From JAQBQB01 sp963846925 (GTDB lineage: Bacteria; Gemmatimonadota; Gemmatimonadetes; Gemmatimonadales; Gemmatimonadaceae): a stretch of DNA of 64,000 bases. Every line of letters begins with the position of its first letter. Positions within the stretch are counted from its first letter, which is position 1. The DNA is taken from assembly GCA_963846925.1 (NCBI GenBank), contig CAWJXW010000005.1, positions 1 through 64,000 of the forward strand, given 5' to 3'. Positions 1 through 8,368 of this stretch are shown here, one piece after another. The notes under the pieces are model-generated. The model was given only the letters and a program-made list of their open reading frames with translations, was not told where the DNA came from and did not search any database. A program made the translations under genes and the position numbers.

Positions 1-391
1 CAAGGGCACCTTGAAGCTGAGCGTCTACAGCTACGACTTCATCCCGCTCGGCGGTGGAACCCCGATCCACAAGGATGTCGTCTCGAGTTCGAGGAATATC
101 CCGAGGACAAGACCGAGAAAGACCTGGAGCAGCACGTCGCCCCGGCCATCCGTCGCCACATGCTGGACTTCGCTCGCCGCGATCGAGTCGCGCGGCAAGC
201 CGGTGGCCGACATCGAGGAGGGCCACATTTCGACTGCGAGCTGCATCCTCGCGAACCTCGCGCTGCAGCTTGGCCGAACGCTCACCTGGGACGCCGCGAA
301 AGGGCGAGTCCGCGATGACGAAGAAGCCAACCGGCTCTTGCGCAGACCCTATCGTCGGCCATGGATTCCCGCTGAGGTCGAGACGGCCTGA
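1..391 (+). pseudogene. Gfo/Idh/MocA-family oxidoreductase, C-terminal fragment with frameshifts
   Basis: This is the C-terminal end of a Gfo/Idh/MocA NAD(P)-dependent sugar or inositol dehydrogenase-like protein, cut by the window edge. The recognisable tail contains ESRGKPVADIEEGHIS, then ANLALQLGRTL and EANRLLRRPYRRPW, a wording I associate with planctomycete members. The reading frame changes twice. Residues before about position 80 and after about 172 share one frame, while the middle (EYPEDKTEKDLEQH, about 91-170) is in another, so single-base indels flank the middle part. The stop is at 389-391. It is followed by a GH130 glycosidase fragment, a pairing that suggests a former carbohydrate-utilisation cluster. 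The family call is from motif memory; the substrate is unknown. Confidence 0.6.
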
Positions 392-488
392 GCCCGGTTT
401 AACGCATCGCTTCGACCATCGCGAAGTCGTCTTGCCGCAGCCTCCACACCCGGCGGGTTCTGATCCCGGCCCTCTTCTCGAGCCGACC

Positions 489-1217
489 ATGAAGCTGAAG
501 CGCTACGCGGGAAATCCCATCCTCGCCCTCATCCGGATCATTTCTGGGAGGATCTGGCCGTCTTCAACCCAGCCGCCTGGTACGATGCGGAAGCGAAGCA
601 GGTGTTGCTGCTTTGCCGGGCGGCCGAATCGCATCCGGAGCTGGACTCTGGCGAAAAATTTACCTCGGATTTACCCTACAAACAGCCCGAAAGCACGAAG
701 AGTAGCGGGCAGAGGGAGCTTCAGGCACAGGCATGTGAAAACATGCTGCGGACACGTTCCGCGATATCAAAGAATCCCGGCGCAAGGGAAGTCATTCCCT
801 CGACTTCGGTCGGTTGAATATTCGTTACGAAGGAAAGCCCCTCGCCTTGAACTCTGATGGCTGTTCGGGACTGATCGGTCAGTTGTTCAGGGCGACGACC
901 CTCGGTTCTCGTCTTCGGTTCATTATATCCGTATCATAGGACAAAATATACCCATTTATGGAGACTATAGCAACTTACCCCCTCCATTTATGACTGCTTT
1001 TCCTCCCTTTTCGCCAGTGTCCAGATCCGGAATACAAGTGTTACTTCGAGCCGGCAACCAACCGCGATGGCTATCACCTCGAACGCACCTCCCCTCAGCC
1101 GATACTCGGTCCCAGCGTCGAAGGATTCGACCGCGCGACCATTCAGGATCCCCGGATTATCAAGGTCGGTGAGTGGTCTTACGTCACTTACGCCTGCCGC
1201 CACTTTCCGAATGGCAT
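489..1217 (+). pseudogene. GH130-like glycosidase/phosphorylase fragment, interrupted by two insertions
   Basis: This is the N-terminal part of a glycoside hydrolase family 130 protein; members are beta-mannoside or mannooligosaccharide phosphorylases and hydrolases. The start MKLKRYAGNPIL (489) is followed, after a small frameshift near 530, by HPDHFWEDLAVFNPAAWYD and CRAAESHPE up to 640. The coding sequence resumes at about 1025 with EYKCYFEPATNRDGYH, PQPILGP and FDRATIQDPRIIKVGEW, and stops at about 1217 where the IS4-type element begins. The 641-1024 element separates the halves, and removing it with one target copy rejoins SHPE to YKCYF in frame. The gene is therefore inactivated twice by mobile DNA. 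The family assignment is good; the substrate cannot be told. Confidence 0.62.
641..1024. mobile_element. 384-bp MITE-like element with terminal inverted repeats
   Basis: The left end (641-657) reads ctggactctggcgaaaa and the right end (1008-1024) is its reverse complement with one mismatch. The sequence flanking the left end (atccgga, 633-639) is repeated directly after the right end (1025-1031), so there is a 7-8 bp target duplication. The insertion lies inside the GH130 gene, and excision with one duplicate restores that frame. I see no transposase inside; the two sub-80-codon open stretches look incidental. This is a non-autonomous element presumably mobilised in trans by a DDE transposase with similar ends. 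Confidence 0.72.
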
Positions 1218-2359
1218 TAACATAAGGTCTCAAGTCCCACGTAGGAAACCGGTTGCGACGAGTTGAGCACAAAAGGAGGGTTCTCCTTTGTACAGGTAGT
1301 AGGAACATACCAACTGGATGGATCATGCCACCTTGGGAGGACCCTCCAATGCGATTGCATCAGCGCTTGGTTAGCATCTTCGGCGGCATCCGAAAAGCAG
1401 TGGCCACCCACCTCGACGAACAGGCCATCAACGCCGCCTGTCGCGAGGAGAAATACACCTGGCGGGAGCGACTGTTCAATCCCACCAATACAGTCCATCT
1501 GTTCATCCTCCAGATCCTCAACCGCAACACTGCCCTGAATGACCTACCCCGCAAGAGCCACGAATCCTTCACCGGTTCGGCCTTCTGCAAGGCGCGACAG
1601 CGACTTCCCCTGCGGGTCTTCCAACGCTTGCTCCGCAGCTTGGCCGAAACGCTCTTGCCCCATCCCGGCGGGGAGCGGATCGACAAGGAGGGCCGCTGGC
1701 ATGGCCACCGAACCTTCATCATGGACGGCTCGAGTTGCTCCATGCCCGATACCCCCGAGTTGCAACGGCACTTCGGTCAGCCAGGCAACCAGCGTCCGGG
1801 CTGCGGTTTCCCAGTGGCCCACCTGCTGGTCCTCTTTCACGCCGGCACGGGCTTGCTGCGCGAGATCCTGACCTCCCCGCTCCGGACCCACGACATGTCC
1901 CAGGTCGTGCAACTGCATCCTGCGCTTCAGCCCGGCGACATCGGCTTGGGGGACCGGGGGTTCTGCTCGTACGCCCACTTGGCCCTGCTGAGCCTCAGGG
2001 GGGTCTTCGGTGTCTTCCGCATCCATCAACAGATGAAGGTCGACTTCCAGCTCGTTGAGCCCTCCGACAGCGACGCGGCCGCTACCCGCAGCGGGCGGCT
2101 GCCCCGTTGGCTGCACCGCTTGGGGGCGATGGACCACCTGGTGGAGTGGATCAAGCCCAAGAAGGCCCCCAAGTGGATGACCGCGTCCCAGTACGCGACG
2201 TTACCGGAGCGGCAGGTGGTGCGCGAGCTGCGGTACCCCGTGGGACAGCCCGGGTTTCGGATCCGTGAAGTGACACTGGTCACGACGTTGCTGGACCCGG
2301 AGTTGTATCCGCTGGAGGCGTTGGCGGAACTGTACCGGCAGCGGTGGCAGGCGGAGATG
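1218..2359 (+). mobile_element. IS4-type insertion sequence, 3' end missing
   Basis: This is an insertion that breaks the GH130 gene at about 1217 and carries an IS4-type transposase. The right part is missing: transposase homology ends at about 2,358 and a different mobile element (serine recombinase) begins immediately. The exact left end is set only by where GH130 homology stops, and I could not identify terminal inverted repeats because the right end is gone. Confidence 0.55.
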
Positions 2360-2416
2360 TCCCACCCAGACTACCCCTCAAGCGATAGCCTGTATCGCGG
2401 AAGCCGGGCCGCCTAG
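1349..2416 (+). pseudogene. IS4-family transposase, C-terminally truncated
   Basis: This is a DDE transposase of the IS4 type. Starting from ATG 1349 it shows an N-terminal region (HLDEQAINAACRE), the first catalytic Asp in FIMDGSSCSMPDTPEL, the second in GDIGLGDRGFCSYAHLALL, and the beginning of the YREK-like block, LAELYRQRWQAEM. The catalytic Glu normally follows in that last block (YRQRWQ-x-E-x-x-x-x-x-K), but the sequence diverges after QAEM. It then continues for 19 unrelated codons to a stop at 2414-2416, so the C-terminal 60-100 residues are lost. The truncation coincides with the left boundary of the recombinase element. The product is expected to be inactive unless the Glu is supplied by chance. 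Confidence 0.8.
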
Positions 2417-2503
2417 AATCAGTGCGGCCGCGCTGCTGCAGCTGGCGCAGTGGTGCCAGTCACGTCGCGGCGAATCGCTCGGCCAATCGCTCGGAGGGCC
2501 ACC

Positions 2504-2692
2504 ATGTCCAACTCTCACCGCTCCGCAGTCCCCCCCGCGCCGCAGCCCGCGAGGCTTCCCGGGCCGCTGACCCAAGCCTGGTCGGGCCTGCCCGCGCCGA
2601 GGCGTCAGGAAGTCCTGCTGGTGCTCAGCCAGATCATCGCCAAGGGCCTCCCAGCCGCGGTGCGGAAGGAGGCCGGCCATGAGCACCCCTGA
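2504..2692 (+). CDS. small protein preceding the serine recombinase
   Basis: This is a 62-residue open frame starting at ATG 2504 with a good ribosome binding site (ggagg, 2492-2496). It has a Pro-rich start and the segment APRRQEVLLVLSQIIAKGL. Its 3' end overlaps the recombinase start (ATG 2679) by 14 bp, and a second ggagg-type site lies within it just ahead of that start, so the two are probably translated as a unit. I do not recognise a family; the helical LVLSQIIAKGLP segment is the only feature. It may be an accessory protein of the element, or simply a leader for the recombinase. Confidence 0.4.
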   Translation: MSNSHRSAVPPAPQPARLPGPLTQAWSGLPAPRRQEVLLVLSQIIAKGLPAAVRKEAGHEHP

Positions 2693-4509
2693 ATTCACCC
2701 CCGCTTCGCCAACGCCCACCTCTCCGGCGTGCCCTGTCATCGTGCCGGCCCACTTGCTGGCGTTGCGTCCCGCCAAGGTCCGCGACCATCATCTCGATCG
2801 CAAGGCCATCGTCTATGTCCGCCAATCGAGTCCCCAGCAGGTGGCCGAGCACAAGGAGTCGACCGCGCGCCAATATGCGCTGGCCGACGTGGCCGTCGCG
2901 CTGGGCTGGCCCCGCGACCGCGTCGAGGTCGTCGACGCGGACCAAGGACGCACCGGACAGACGGTCGAGGGTCGCCGAGGCTTCCAGTACATCCTCGCGG
3001 AACTCAGTCTTGATCATGTCGGCATTCTTCTTGGGCCAGGACGCCAGTCGCCTGGCCCGCTCCGACCCGGACTGGGCCCCCATGGTGCGCTCGTGCGGCT
3101 TGTTCCGGGCGCTGCTGGGCGACTACGATGGTCTGTACGACCCGACCGACTTCAACGACCGTCTGCTCTTGGGTCTGAAGGGGATCATGAGCGAGGCCGA
3201 GTTGCACTTCCTGCGCGTCCGGATGCACGAGGGGCGACTGAACAAGGCCCGCCGCGGCGAGTTGTTCAACCACGCGCCGATCGGCTATGTGCGCGAGCCC
3301 GGCCGCGGGTTGGCCCTCGACCCCGACGAGCAAGCTCAGCAGGTGGTGCGGATCGTCTTCGACCAATTCGATCGCCAAGGGAGCTTGCACGGGTTGCTCC
3401 GCTACCTGGTCCATCACGGGATCCGCCTGCCGGTTCGGCCTCACTTCGGGCCCAATCGGGGCAAGCTGGAGTGGCATCGCCCCAATCGAGAGACACTTCA
3501 GAATATGTTGCATCATCCGGTCTATGCCGGCTACTACCGTCACGGGCACCGCGCTCTCGACCCGCGGCGGAAGGTGCCCGGCCGGCCCGGGACGGGGCGG
3601 ACGATCAACAAGCCGGAGGACTGCTTGGTGCTGCTGGAGGGCCGCTGCCCGGCCTACATCACGCCGGAGCGGTTCTGGGCCAACCAGGAGCGGCTGGCGG
3701 CCAACCGCGCCCGCACCGAGGCGGCGGGAGCGGTGCGCCAGGGGCCCTCCCTTTTGGGGGGGATCCTCCGTTGCGGCCGTTGCGGGCAGCGGATGATGGT
3801 GGCCTATAGCGGCCGAGCCAGCCGCCTGCGCTATAGCTGCGGCCGGGCGATGGTGGAATACGCCGAGCCCTTGTGCCAAGGCTTGGCCGGTCGTGTCCTG
3901 GATGACTTGGTGGCCGCCCAGGTCCTGGCGGCGCTGGAGCCGGCGGCGCTGGAGTTGAGCTTGGCGGCGGCGGACGATATCGAGCAGGAACGCGCGCGGC
4001 TGCACCGGAACTGGCAGCAGCAGGTGGAGCGCGCCCGCTACGAGGCCGAGCGGGCGCGGCGGCAGTACGACGCGGTCGAACCGGAGAACCGCCTGGTGGC
4101 GCGGGAACTGGAGCGGCGCTGGGAGGAGGCGTTGAAGGAGCAGCGCCGTCTCGAGGAGGAATACGCCCGGTTCGGCCGCGACCAGCCCCGGGGCCTGTCG
4201 GCGTGCGAGCGCGAGCAAATCCGCGCCCTGGCGCGAGACCTGCCGGCGCTGTGGCAGGCACCGGCGACGACGGCAGCGGACCGTCAGCGGATCGTCCGCC
4301 TCTTGGTCGAGGAGGTGGTCGTCACGGTCCGTGGGGAGAGCGAATGGGTCGACGTGACCATCCACTGGGCCGGGGGCTTCAGCAGCGGCCACGAGTTGGT
4401 GCGCCCGGTGCAGCGTTACCAGCAAATGGCCGACTACGGGAGGCTCAGACCTCCTGATCTGCAAGATAGTATCTTGCGTGGCGTGAGACTTATCCACCAG
4501 CGGGGATGA
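2679..4509 (+). pseudogene. large serine recombinase, frameshifted and C-terminally truncated
   Basis: This is a site-specific recombinase of the large serine (resolvase/invertase) family. The N-terminal domain has the catalytic serine in AIVYVRQSSPQQ, then STARQYAL. It continues in a second frame with GQDASRLARSDPDW, DYDGLYDPTDFNDRLLLGLK and MSEAELHFLRVRMHEG. The recombinase domain (LVHHGIRLPVRP, MLHHPVYAGYYRHG) follows, then a zinc ribbon (LRCGRCGQRMMV, RYSCG) and a long coiled coil rich in Glu and Arg. One extra base near 3,020-3,030 splits the catalytic domain between frames. The C-terminus ends RPVQRYQQMADYGRL plus a short unrelated tail, so it too looks cut. It may have been part of a self-mobilising element that truncated the IS4 gene. 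Confidence 0.75.
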
Positions 4510-4555
4510 GGTTTGGGGGATCCTCGTCCGAGACTACAATAGTGCAGGGTGGGAA

Positions 4556-5330
4556 ATGGAAATGATACCTTCTTTGATTGTCGAAATCGCCTGGCACTTG
4601 CCAGGAAGAAGGTACCATTCCCAGAGCATTATTACCGCTGATCGCCGATGGGGCCACCCGCATCAGCGACTTAATCAGTGTCGTGCGCGAAAATGGCCAA
4701 TGGATATACTTCTGCGGCGCTCAGCCAGTCTTCCATCACATCCGAGACAGACCGCCAATCTTTTCGAATGTTCTCTGCCCAACTGATCTGCCAGGGTGTC
4801 TGCCGCCAGGTGGATATCATCCGGGCCTTCGGCGTCTCCAAGAAGAGCGTCATTCGTAGCGTCAACACGTATCGCGCCGGAGGCGTGAAAGCGTTCTACA
4901 CGCCTCGTGCGACACGCGGCGCTACGGTGATGACGCCGGAGGTCACGGCCCAAGCACAACAGTTGCCGGGGGCTGGTTGGAGCCGAAGAGAAGTCGCCGA
5001 GCACCTGGGCCTTAAACTCGACACGCTCCGCAAGGCGTTCCAGCAGGGACGACTGACCGAGCCCAGGCCCACTCGAACCGGGGGCGACAGCACCGGATAA
5101 AGCCGCAGCTCTCCAGCCGCCCATTGCCACAGACAGATCCACTCGGGCCGTCGAAGATGCCGCGGCTGAAATGGGCACGGCGTGCACCCGGCCGGACCAG
5201 CGCATCCTGGCGGCATTCGGTCTTCTGGATGGAGCCCCGACCCATTTCGAGCCCTGCCGCGACGTCTCCTTTGGCGGCGTGCTCTGCACTTGCCAGCCCT
5301 AGCAATCTGGTTTTGTTCTCCGCTACCTGG
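4556..5330 (+). pseudogene. degraded helix-turn-helix transposase-like gene (planctomycete type)
   Basis: The pieces of one protein lie in different frames. They are IPRALLPLIADGATRI with ENGQWIYFCGAQPVFHH (about 4,610-4,740), then SFRMFSAQLICQGVCRQ, VDIIRAFGVSKKSVIRSV and SRREVAEHLGLKLDTLRKA (4,740-5,080), and EMGTACTRPDQRILAAFG with FEPCRDVSFGGVLC (to about 5,300). The middle holds two helix-turn-helix-like segments, as in IS-associated HTH proteins. There are at least three frame changes and in-frame stops. I know the pattern as a repetitive planctomycete protein family but cannot name the IS family. Homology fades at about 5,325, where the dehydrogenase sequence begins. Confidence 0.55.
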
Positions 5331-5342
5331 GCGCCGACGTAT

Positions 5343-6106
5343 TGCTATCGAATCGTCGCCGAAACTGCGGACTCATCTCGGTCTGGGGAACAGGCACGGA
5401 CCATGTAGATCTCGCGGCCGCGAGGGCGGCACGGCGTGACAGTGACTAGCACGCCGGGGGTCAACGCGAGACACCGTCGCCGAGCACACGATGGCGCTCA
5501 TGTTTGGCGATCATGCGGCGTATTCCGGCGACGGACGCAGCCGTACGCGCCGGCCAGTGGCCGGGCGGCATGCTCACCCAGCTCGAAGGGAAGACGCTGG
5601 GGCATCGTCGGACTCGGCGCGGTCGGCACGGCGCGTGGCGACGCTCGCGAGCGCCTTTCGGCGTGCGGCTGCTGGCGTCGACGCTCGGGCGACGACGGCG
5701 GACGATCGGCCGCGGGTCGGCGCGCGACACGTTCCGATCGAGACGCTGCTCCGAGACTCGGATGTTGTTACGGCTCCATCTGCGCCTTAGCGAGCGGGAC
5801 GGCCGGCTACATCGACCCTGCGCGTCTCGCGCTCATGAAGCCGACGGCATTTCTCGTCAACACGGCGCGCGCCGGCCTCGTCGATCGTGAAGCCCTTCAT
5901 CGACGCGCTGCGTAGCTTTCGGATCGCGGGCGCGGCGTTGGACGTCTTTCACGAGGAACCGATTCCGGCCAGACGACGCGTTGCTCGCGCTGCCGAACGT
6001 CGTGCTGACGCCGCACGACGGGGAGATGACGCCGGAGGTGATCGAGCGCGGTCTTGGGCGTGCGGTCCAGAACGTCGAAGCTTTTCTAGCGGCGGCGCGG
6101 CGCTGA
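5343..6106 (+). pseudogene. D-2-hydroxyacid dehydrogenase, N-terminally truncated and frameshifted
   Basis: This is an NAD-dependent D-isomer 2-hydroxyacid dehydrogenase that reduces 2-keto acids. The readable parts, in order but scattered over three frames, are ISVWGTGTDHVDLAAAR, a Rossmann glycine motif GIVGLGAVGT, catalytic Arg in NTARAGLVDREAL, GAALDVFHEEPIP (the catalytic Glu region) and the His in LPNVVLTPHDGEMTPE. The stop is at 6104-6106. About 80-100 N-terminal residues are absent, replaced by planctomycete-type sequence, and at least five single-base frame changes occur. The truncation at about 5,340 marks the composition junction of the window. It would be a soluble metabolic enzyme if whole; substrate unknown. 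Confidence 0.68.
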
Positions 6107-6144
6107 AAAAGGGCGGGTCTTGACGGGCGAGCGGTTCGGCGTAG

Positions 6145-6168
6145 ATTGGTAACCACATGGTTACCAAT
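6145..6168. promoter_or_regulatory. perfect palindromic operator over the arsR-type start codon
   Basis: Two 11-base arms (attggtaacca and tggttaccaat) are exact reverse complements separated by two bases. The regulator's ATG (6157-6159) lies at the centre. A winged-helix ArsR dimer would bind such a site, so direct autorepression at the translation start is inferred. I see no Shine-Dalgarno ahead of the ATG, which fits a leaderless or very short-leader mRNA. Confidence 0.7.
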
Positions 6169-6507
6169 AACGCGCGGCTGGACCGCACCTTCGCGGCCCT
6201 CTCCGATTCCACGCGACCGCTGATCCTCGCGCGGCTCAGCGGCGGCGACCACTCGGTCGGTGAGCTCGCCAAACCGTTCCGCATGTCGCGGCCGGCGATC
6301 TCGAAGCACCTCCGCGTTCTCGAGCGCGCCGGCCTCGTGCGGCGCACGCGACTCGGCCGAGTCAGCCGCTGTGAGCTCGACGCACAATCGCTCCGCGACG
6401 CCGCGGACTGGGTCGAACGATACCGCGTGTTCTGGGAGGGCCAACTCGACGCATTGGCCCGATACGCCGAGCGCAAACCGTCACCGTCAACCGAGAGACC
6501 ATCATGA
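6157..6507 (+). CDS. ArsR-family winged-helix regulator (SRPBCC-associated subgroup)
   Basis: This is a 116-residue metalloregulator-like repressor without obvious metal-binding cysteines. The winged helix-turn-helix is clear: FAALSDSTRPLILARLSGG, SVGELAKPFRMSRPAISKHL (recognition helix) and LERAGLVRRTRLGR (wing). The C-terminus WVERYRVFWEGQLDAL is typical of regulators paired with an AHSA1/SRPBCC gene. Indeed the next gene overlaps its stop in an ATGA arrangement (6504-6507), so the two are co-translated. A perfect 24-bp palindrome spans its start codon and is the likely autoregulatory operator. The inducing signal is unknown. Confidence 0.9.
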   Translation: MVTNNARLDRTFAALSDSTRPLILARLSGGDHSVGELAKPFRMSRPAISKHLRVLERAGLVRRTRLGRVSRCELDAQSLRDAADWVERYRVFWEGQLDALARYAERKPSPSTERPS

Positions 6508-6968
6508 CCACGACCATGGCTACCAACTCACTGCGCGTCTCACGAATCATCCACGCCACGCCAGATGCGCTCTTTGCCGCATGGACCGAGCCCGCTCAAC
6601 TCCGGAAGTGGTGGCGCATGGACGGCGAGGGTTGGTCGACGAGCGAGACTTCGCTCGACTTGCGCGTCGGCGGCAAGTACCGACTCGGCATGGTGGCGCC
6701 CGACGGAAAGTCCCACATCGCCATCGGAGAGTACCGCGAGGTGCGGCGTCCTACGCGACTCGCGTTCACGTGGGAGTGGGAAGATCCGACGAAGCGCGTC
6801 GGCGCCACGATCGTCACGATCGACTTTAAGGACGTCGGCAATGGTGCGACCGAGGTCATTCTCACTCACGAAGGCTTCGACGATGGGAAGAAGACCGCCG
6901 GCCACGAGCAGGGCTGGACGCAGCTGCTGAAGTTGCTCGACGAAGTGAGCGCGACGTCCGCCTCGTAA
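6504..6968 (+). CDS. SRPBCC (AHSA1/START-like) domain protein
   Basis: This is a 154-residue cytosolic protein of the SRPBCC hydrophobic-pocket superfamily, AHSA1 branch. It shows the typical start VSRIIHATPDALFAAWTEP and QLRKWW, the central LDLRVGGKYRLGM, and the C-terminal LTHEGFDDG with EQGWTQLLKLL. It overlaps the ArsR-type gene by four bases and is almost certainly controlled by the palindrome at 6145-6168. Members bind small lipophilic ligands or act in stress responses; the ligand here cannot be inferred. The length is usual for the family. Confidence 0.9.
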   Translation: MTTTMATNSLRVSRIIHATPDALFAAWTEPAQLRKWWRMDGEGWSTSETSLDLRVGGKYRLGMVAPDGKSHIAIGEYREVRRPTRLAFTWEWEDPTKRVGATIVTIDFKDVGNGATEVILTHEGFDDGKKTAGHEQGWTQLLKLLDEVSATSAS

Positions 6969-7006
6969 CCGAACGAGGTGCCGCCTCGCGAGCGCTGGTC
7001 CGCCGA

Positions 7007-7703
7007 CTAGTCCCCGCCCGAGCAATCGGTTCACGATTGCCGCCACATGCAGTTCCGTGGTGTCGAGCACGGGGAGATCGGCGATGACCGGCGCTCGCAG
7101 CAGCAACGGCAATTCCGTACCGCCGAGGATGATTCCGTCGACACGCAGGCTGTCGCGCAGGCTCGTGATCAGCGCGATGAAGTCGTGGCGCGTCGCGTCG
7201 CGGAAGTCGCCCTTGAGCAGCTCGTCCACGTACCGCGCGTGGACCCACGTGCGCTCCGCCTCGTTGGGCGCGACGACGTTGATGTCGTAGCGTGCGAACA
7301 CCGCGGGGTAGAACTCCGCCTGCATCGTGAACCGCGTGCCGAGCAGCAGAAGGCGCCGCAGTCCGCGTCGTCGAGCCTCCTCGGCGCAGACGTCGACGAT
7401 GCTGAGTAGCGGCACGGACGACGCGGCCGCGAGCTCGTCGAACACCATGTGCGGCGTATTCGCCGTCATTGCAACGAAGTCCACTCCCGCACCGGTGAGC
7501 CGCCGAATCGAGCCAAGCAGGTACTCGGCGAAGGCGGTGCGATCCTGCGCGACGAGGCGGAGTGCGAGCGTCGAGTCGAGGCTGTCGATGACGATCGATG
7601 GCGACGAGGTCGGGTCGTGTTTCGCCCAACCGTCGAGGATCCGACGGTAATAGTCGATGGTGGATTCCGGGCCGAGGCCGCCCACGAGGCCGACGGTGGT
7701 CAT
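7007..7703 (-). CDS. aspartate/glutamate racemase-family protein lacking both catalytic cysteines
   Basis: This is an amino-acid racemase fold (YgeA/RacX group). The start MTTVGLVGGLGPESTIDYY is classical. In the family two cysteines act as the acid and base; here the first site reads VAMTANTPHMVFDEL and the second ILGGTELPLLL, with Thr/Ala and Gly where Cys is expected. The open frame continues without a stop into the convergent SRPBCC gene, but a stop (complement of 7007-7009) comes right after NRLLGR once one G of the run at 7011-7014 is removed. I therefore place the end at 7007, giving about 232 residues. Racemase activity by the standard mechanism is doubtful. Confidence 0.8.
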
Positions 7704-7743
7704 GGTGCGCTAAAGCATATGGCGGCGTGCTAGCCGCACGACT

Positions 7744-8172
7744 CTATCGGCCTCGTACCGGCGTGATCTGAGCCTGGAGCGTGAGCCAGGTGCCCGCTCG
7801 TTTGACCCAGATGTCGGTGTAGCGGTTGGTACCAGTGGTGCCGTCGGCGCGCACGAACGGCGTGATCGCGGTGATCACGGCGACGTCGCCGAGGAGTTTG
7901 ACTCGGACGCTGTCGAGGAGGAACGAACGGTTCGTCATTGGACGCTGCGAGCCGGCGAGGAAGTCGGCTCTTCGCACGATCGAGCCGTCGGGGCAGAGAC
8001 ACTCGAATTCCGGAGCGAGATGGGCGTCGTACCACGCCGCGTCGCCCTTCATGAAGGCGTCGACGTAGCCGCGGTTGAGTTGGACGAGCTTCGCCGAGTC
8101 GCTCTGCGCGGCAAGCCGCGAGCTGAGAAGGGCGAGGAGCAAAGAGCCGGCGAGGGTGGGGAGGCTCGGCAT
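7744..8172 (-). CDS. secreted DUF4440/SnoaL-like (NTF2-fold) protein
   Basis: A 142-residue protein starts at ATG 8172 with a signal peptide (MPSLPTLAGSLLLALLSSRL, cleavage near AAQS). The mature part has the NTF2-like pattern LNRGYVDAFMKGDAAWYDAH, LAPEFECLCPDGS, then RYTDIWVKRAGTWLTLQAQ. DUF4440 proteins have a cone-shaped pocket that is used as an enzyme or a binding module; no catalytic residues can be assigned here. The function is unknown and the location is periplasmic. Upstream codons in the same frame (to 8391) lack family similarity and were left out. Confidence 0.8.
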   Translation of the reverse strand: MPSLPTLAGSLLLALLSSRLAAQSDSAKLVQLNRGYVDAFMKGDAAWYDAHLAPEFECLCPDGSIVRRADFLAGSQRPMTNRSFLLDSVRVKLLGDVAVITAITPFVRADGTTGTNRYTDIWVKRAGTWLTLQAQITPVRGR

Positions 8173-8368
8173 AGTCGTGAGAGGCCGGTTTGAGGTCGCG
8201 AGTTGTGAGATGACGGGGTCTGGCGCTCTGCCGCCGTGTCTGAGATCTCGACCGCGATGCCAAGCGCCAAGAAAGCTCCTAGAACGTAGCGGTTGCGCCG
8301 TCTCCCCGGCTAATATCCCTCGCGCCCCCACGCGAAACGGAGCCGACCATCCTGAGTCCAGTCGCACG

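Noticed and set aside
3004..4497. Long open frame (about 497 codons) on the minus strand opposite the recombinase
   Set aside because: It is the antisense of a well-supported recombinase, rich in Arg/Pro/Ala as expected from GC-rich antisense, and has no recognisable domain.
6540..7006. C-terminal extension of the racemase-family frame through the SRPBCC gene
   Set aside because: The family ends at NRLLGR, and a stop appears if one G of a four-base run is removed. The extension is antisense of a solid gene.
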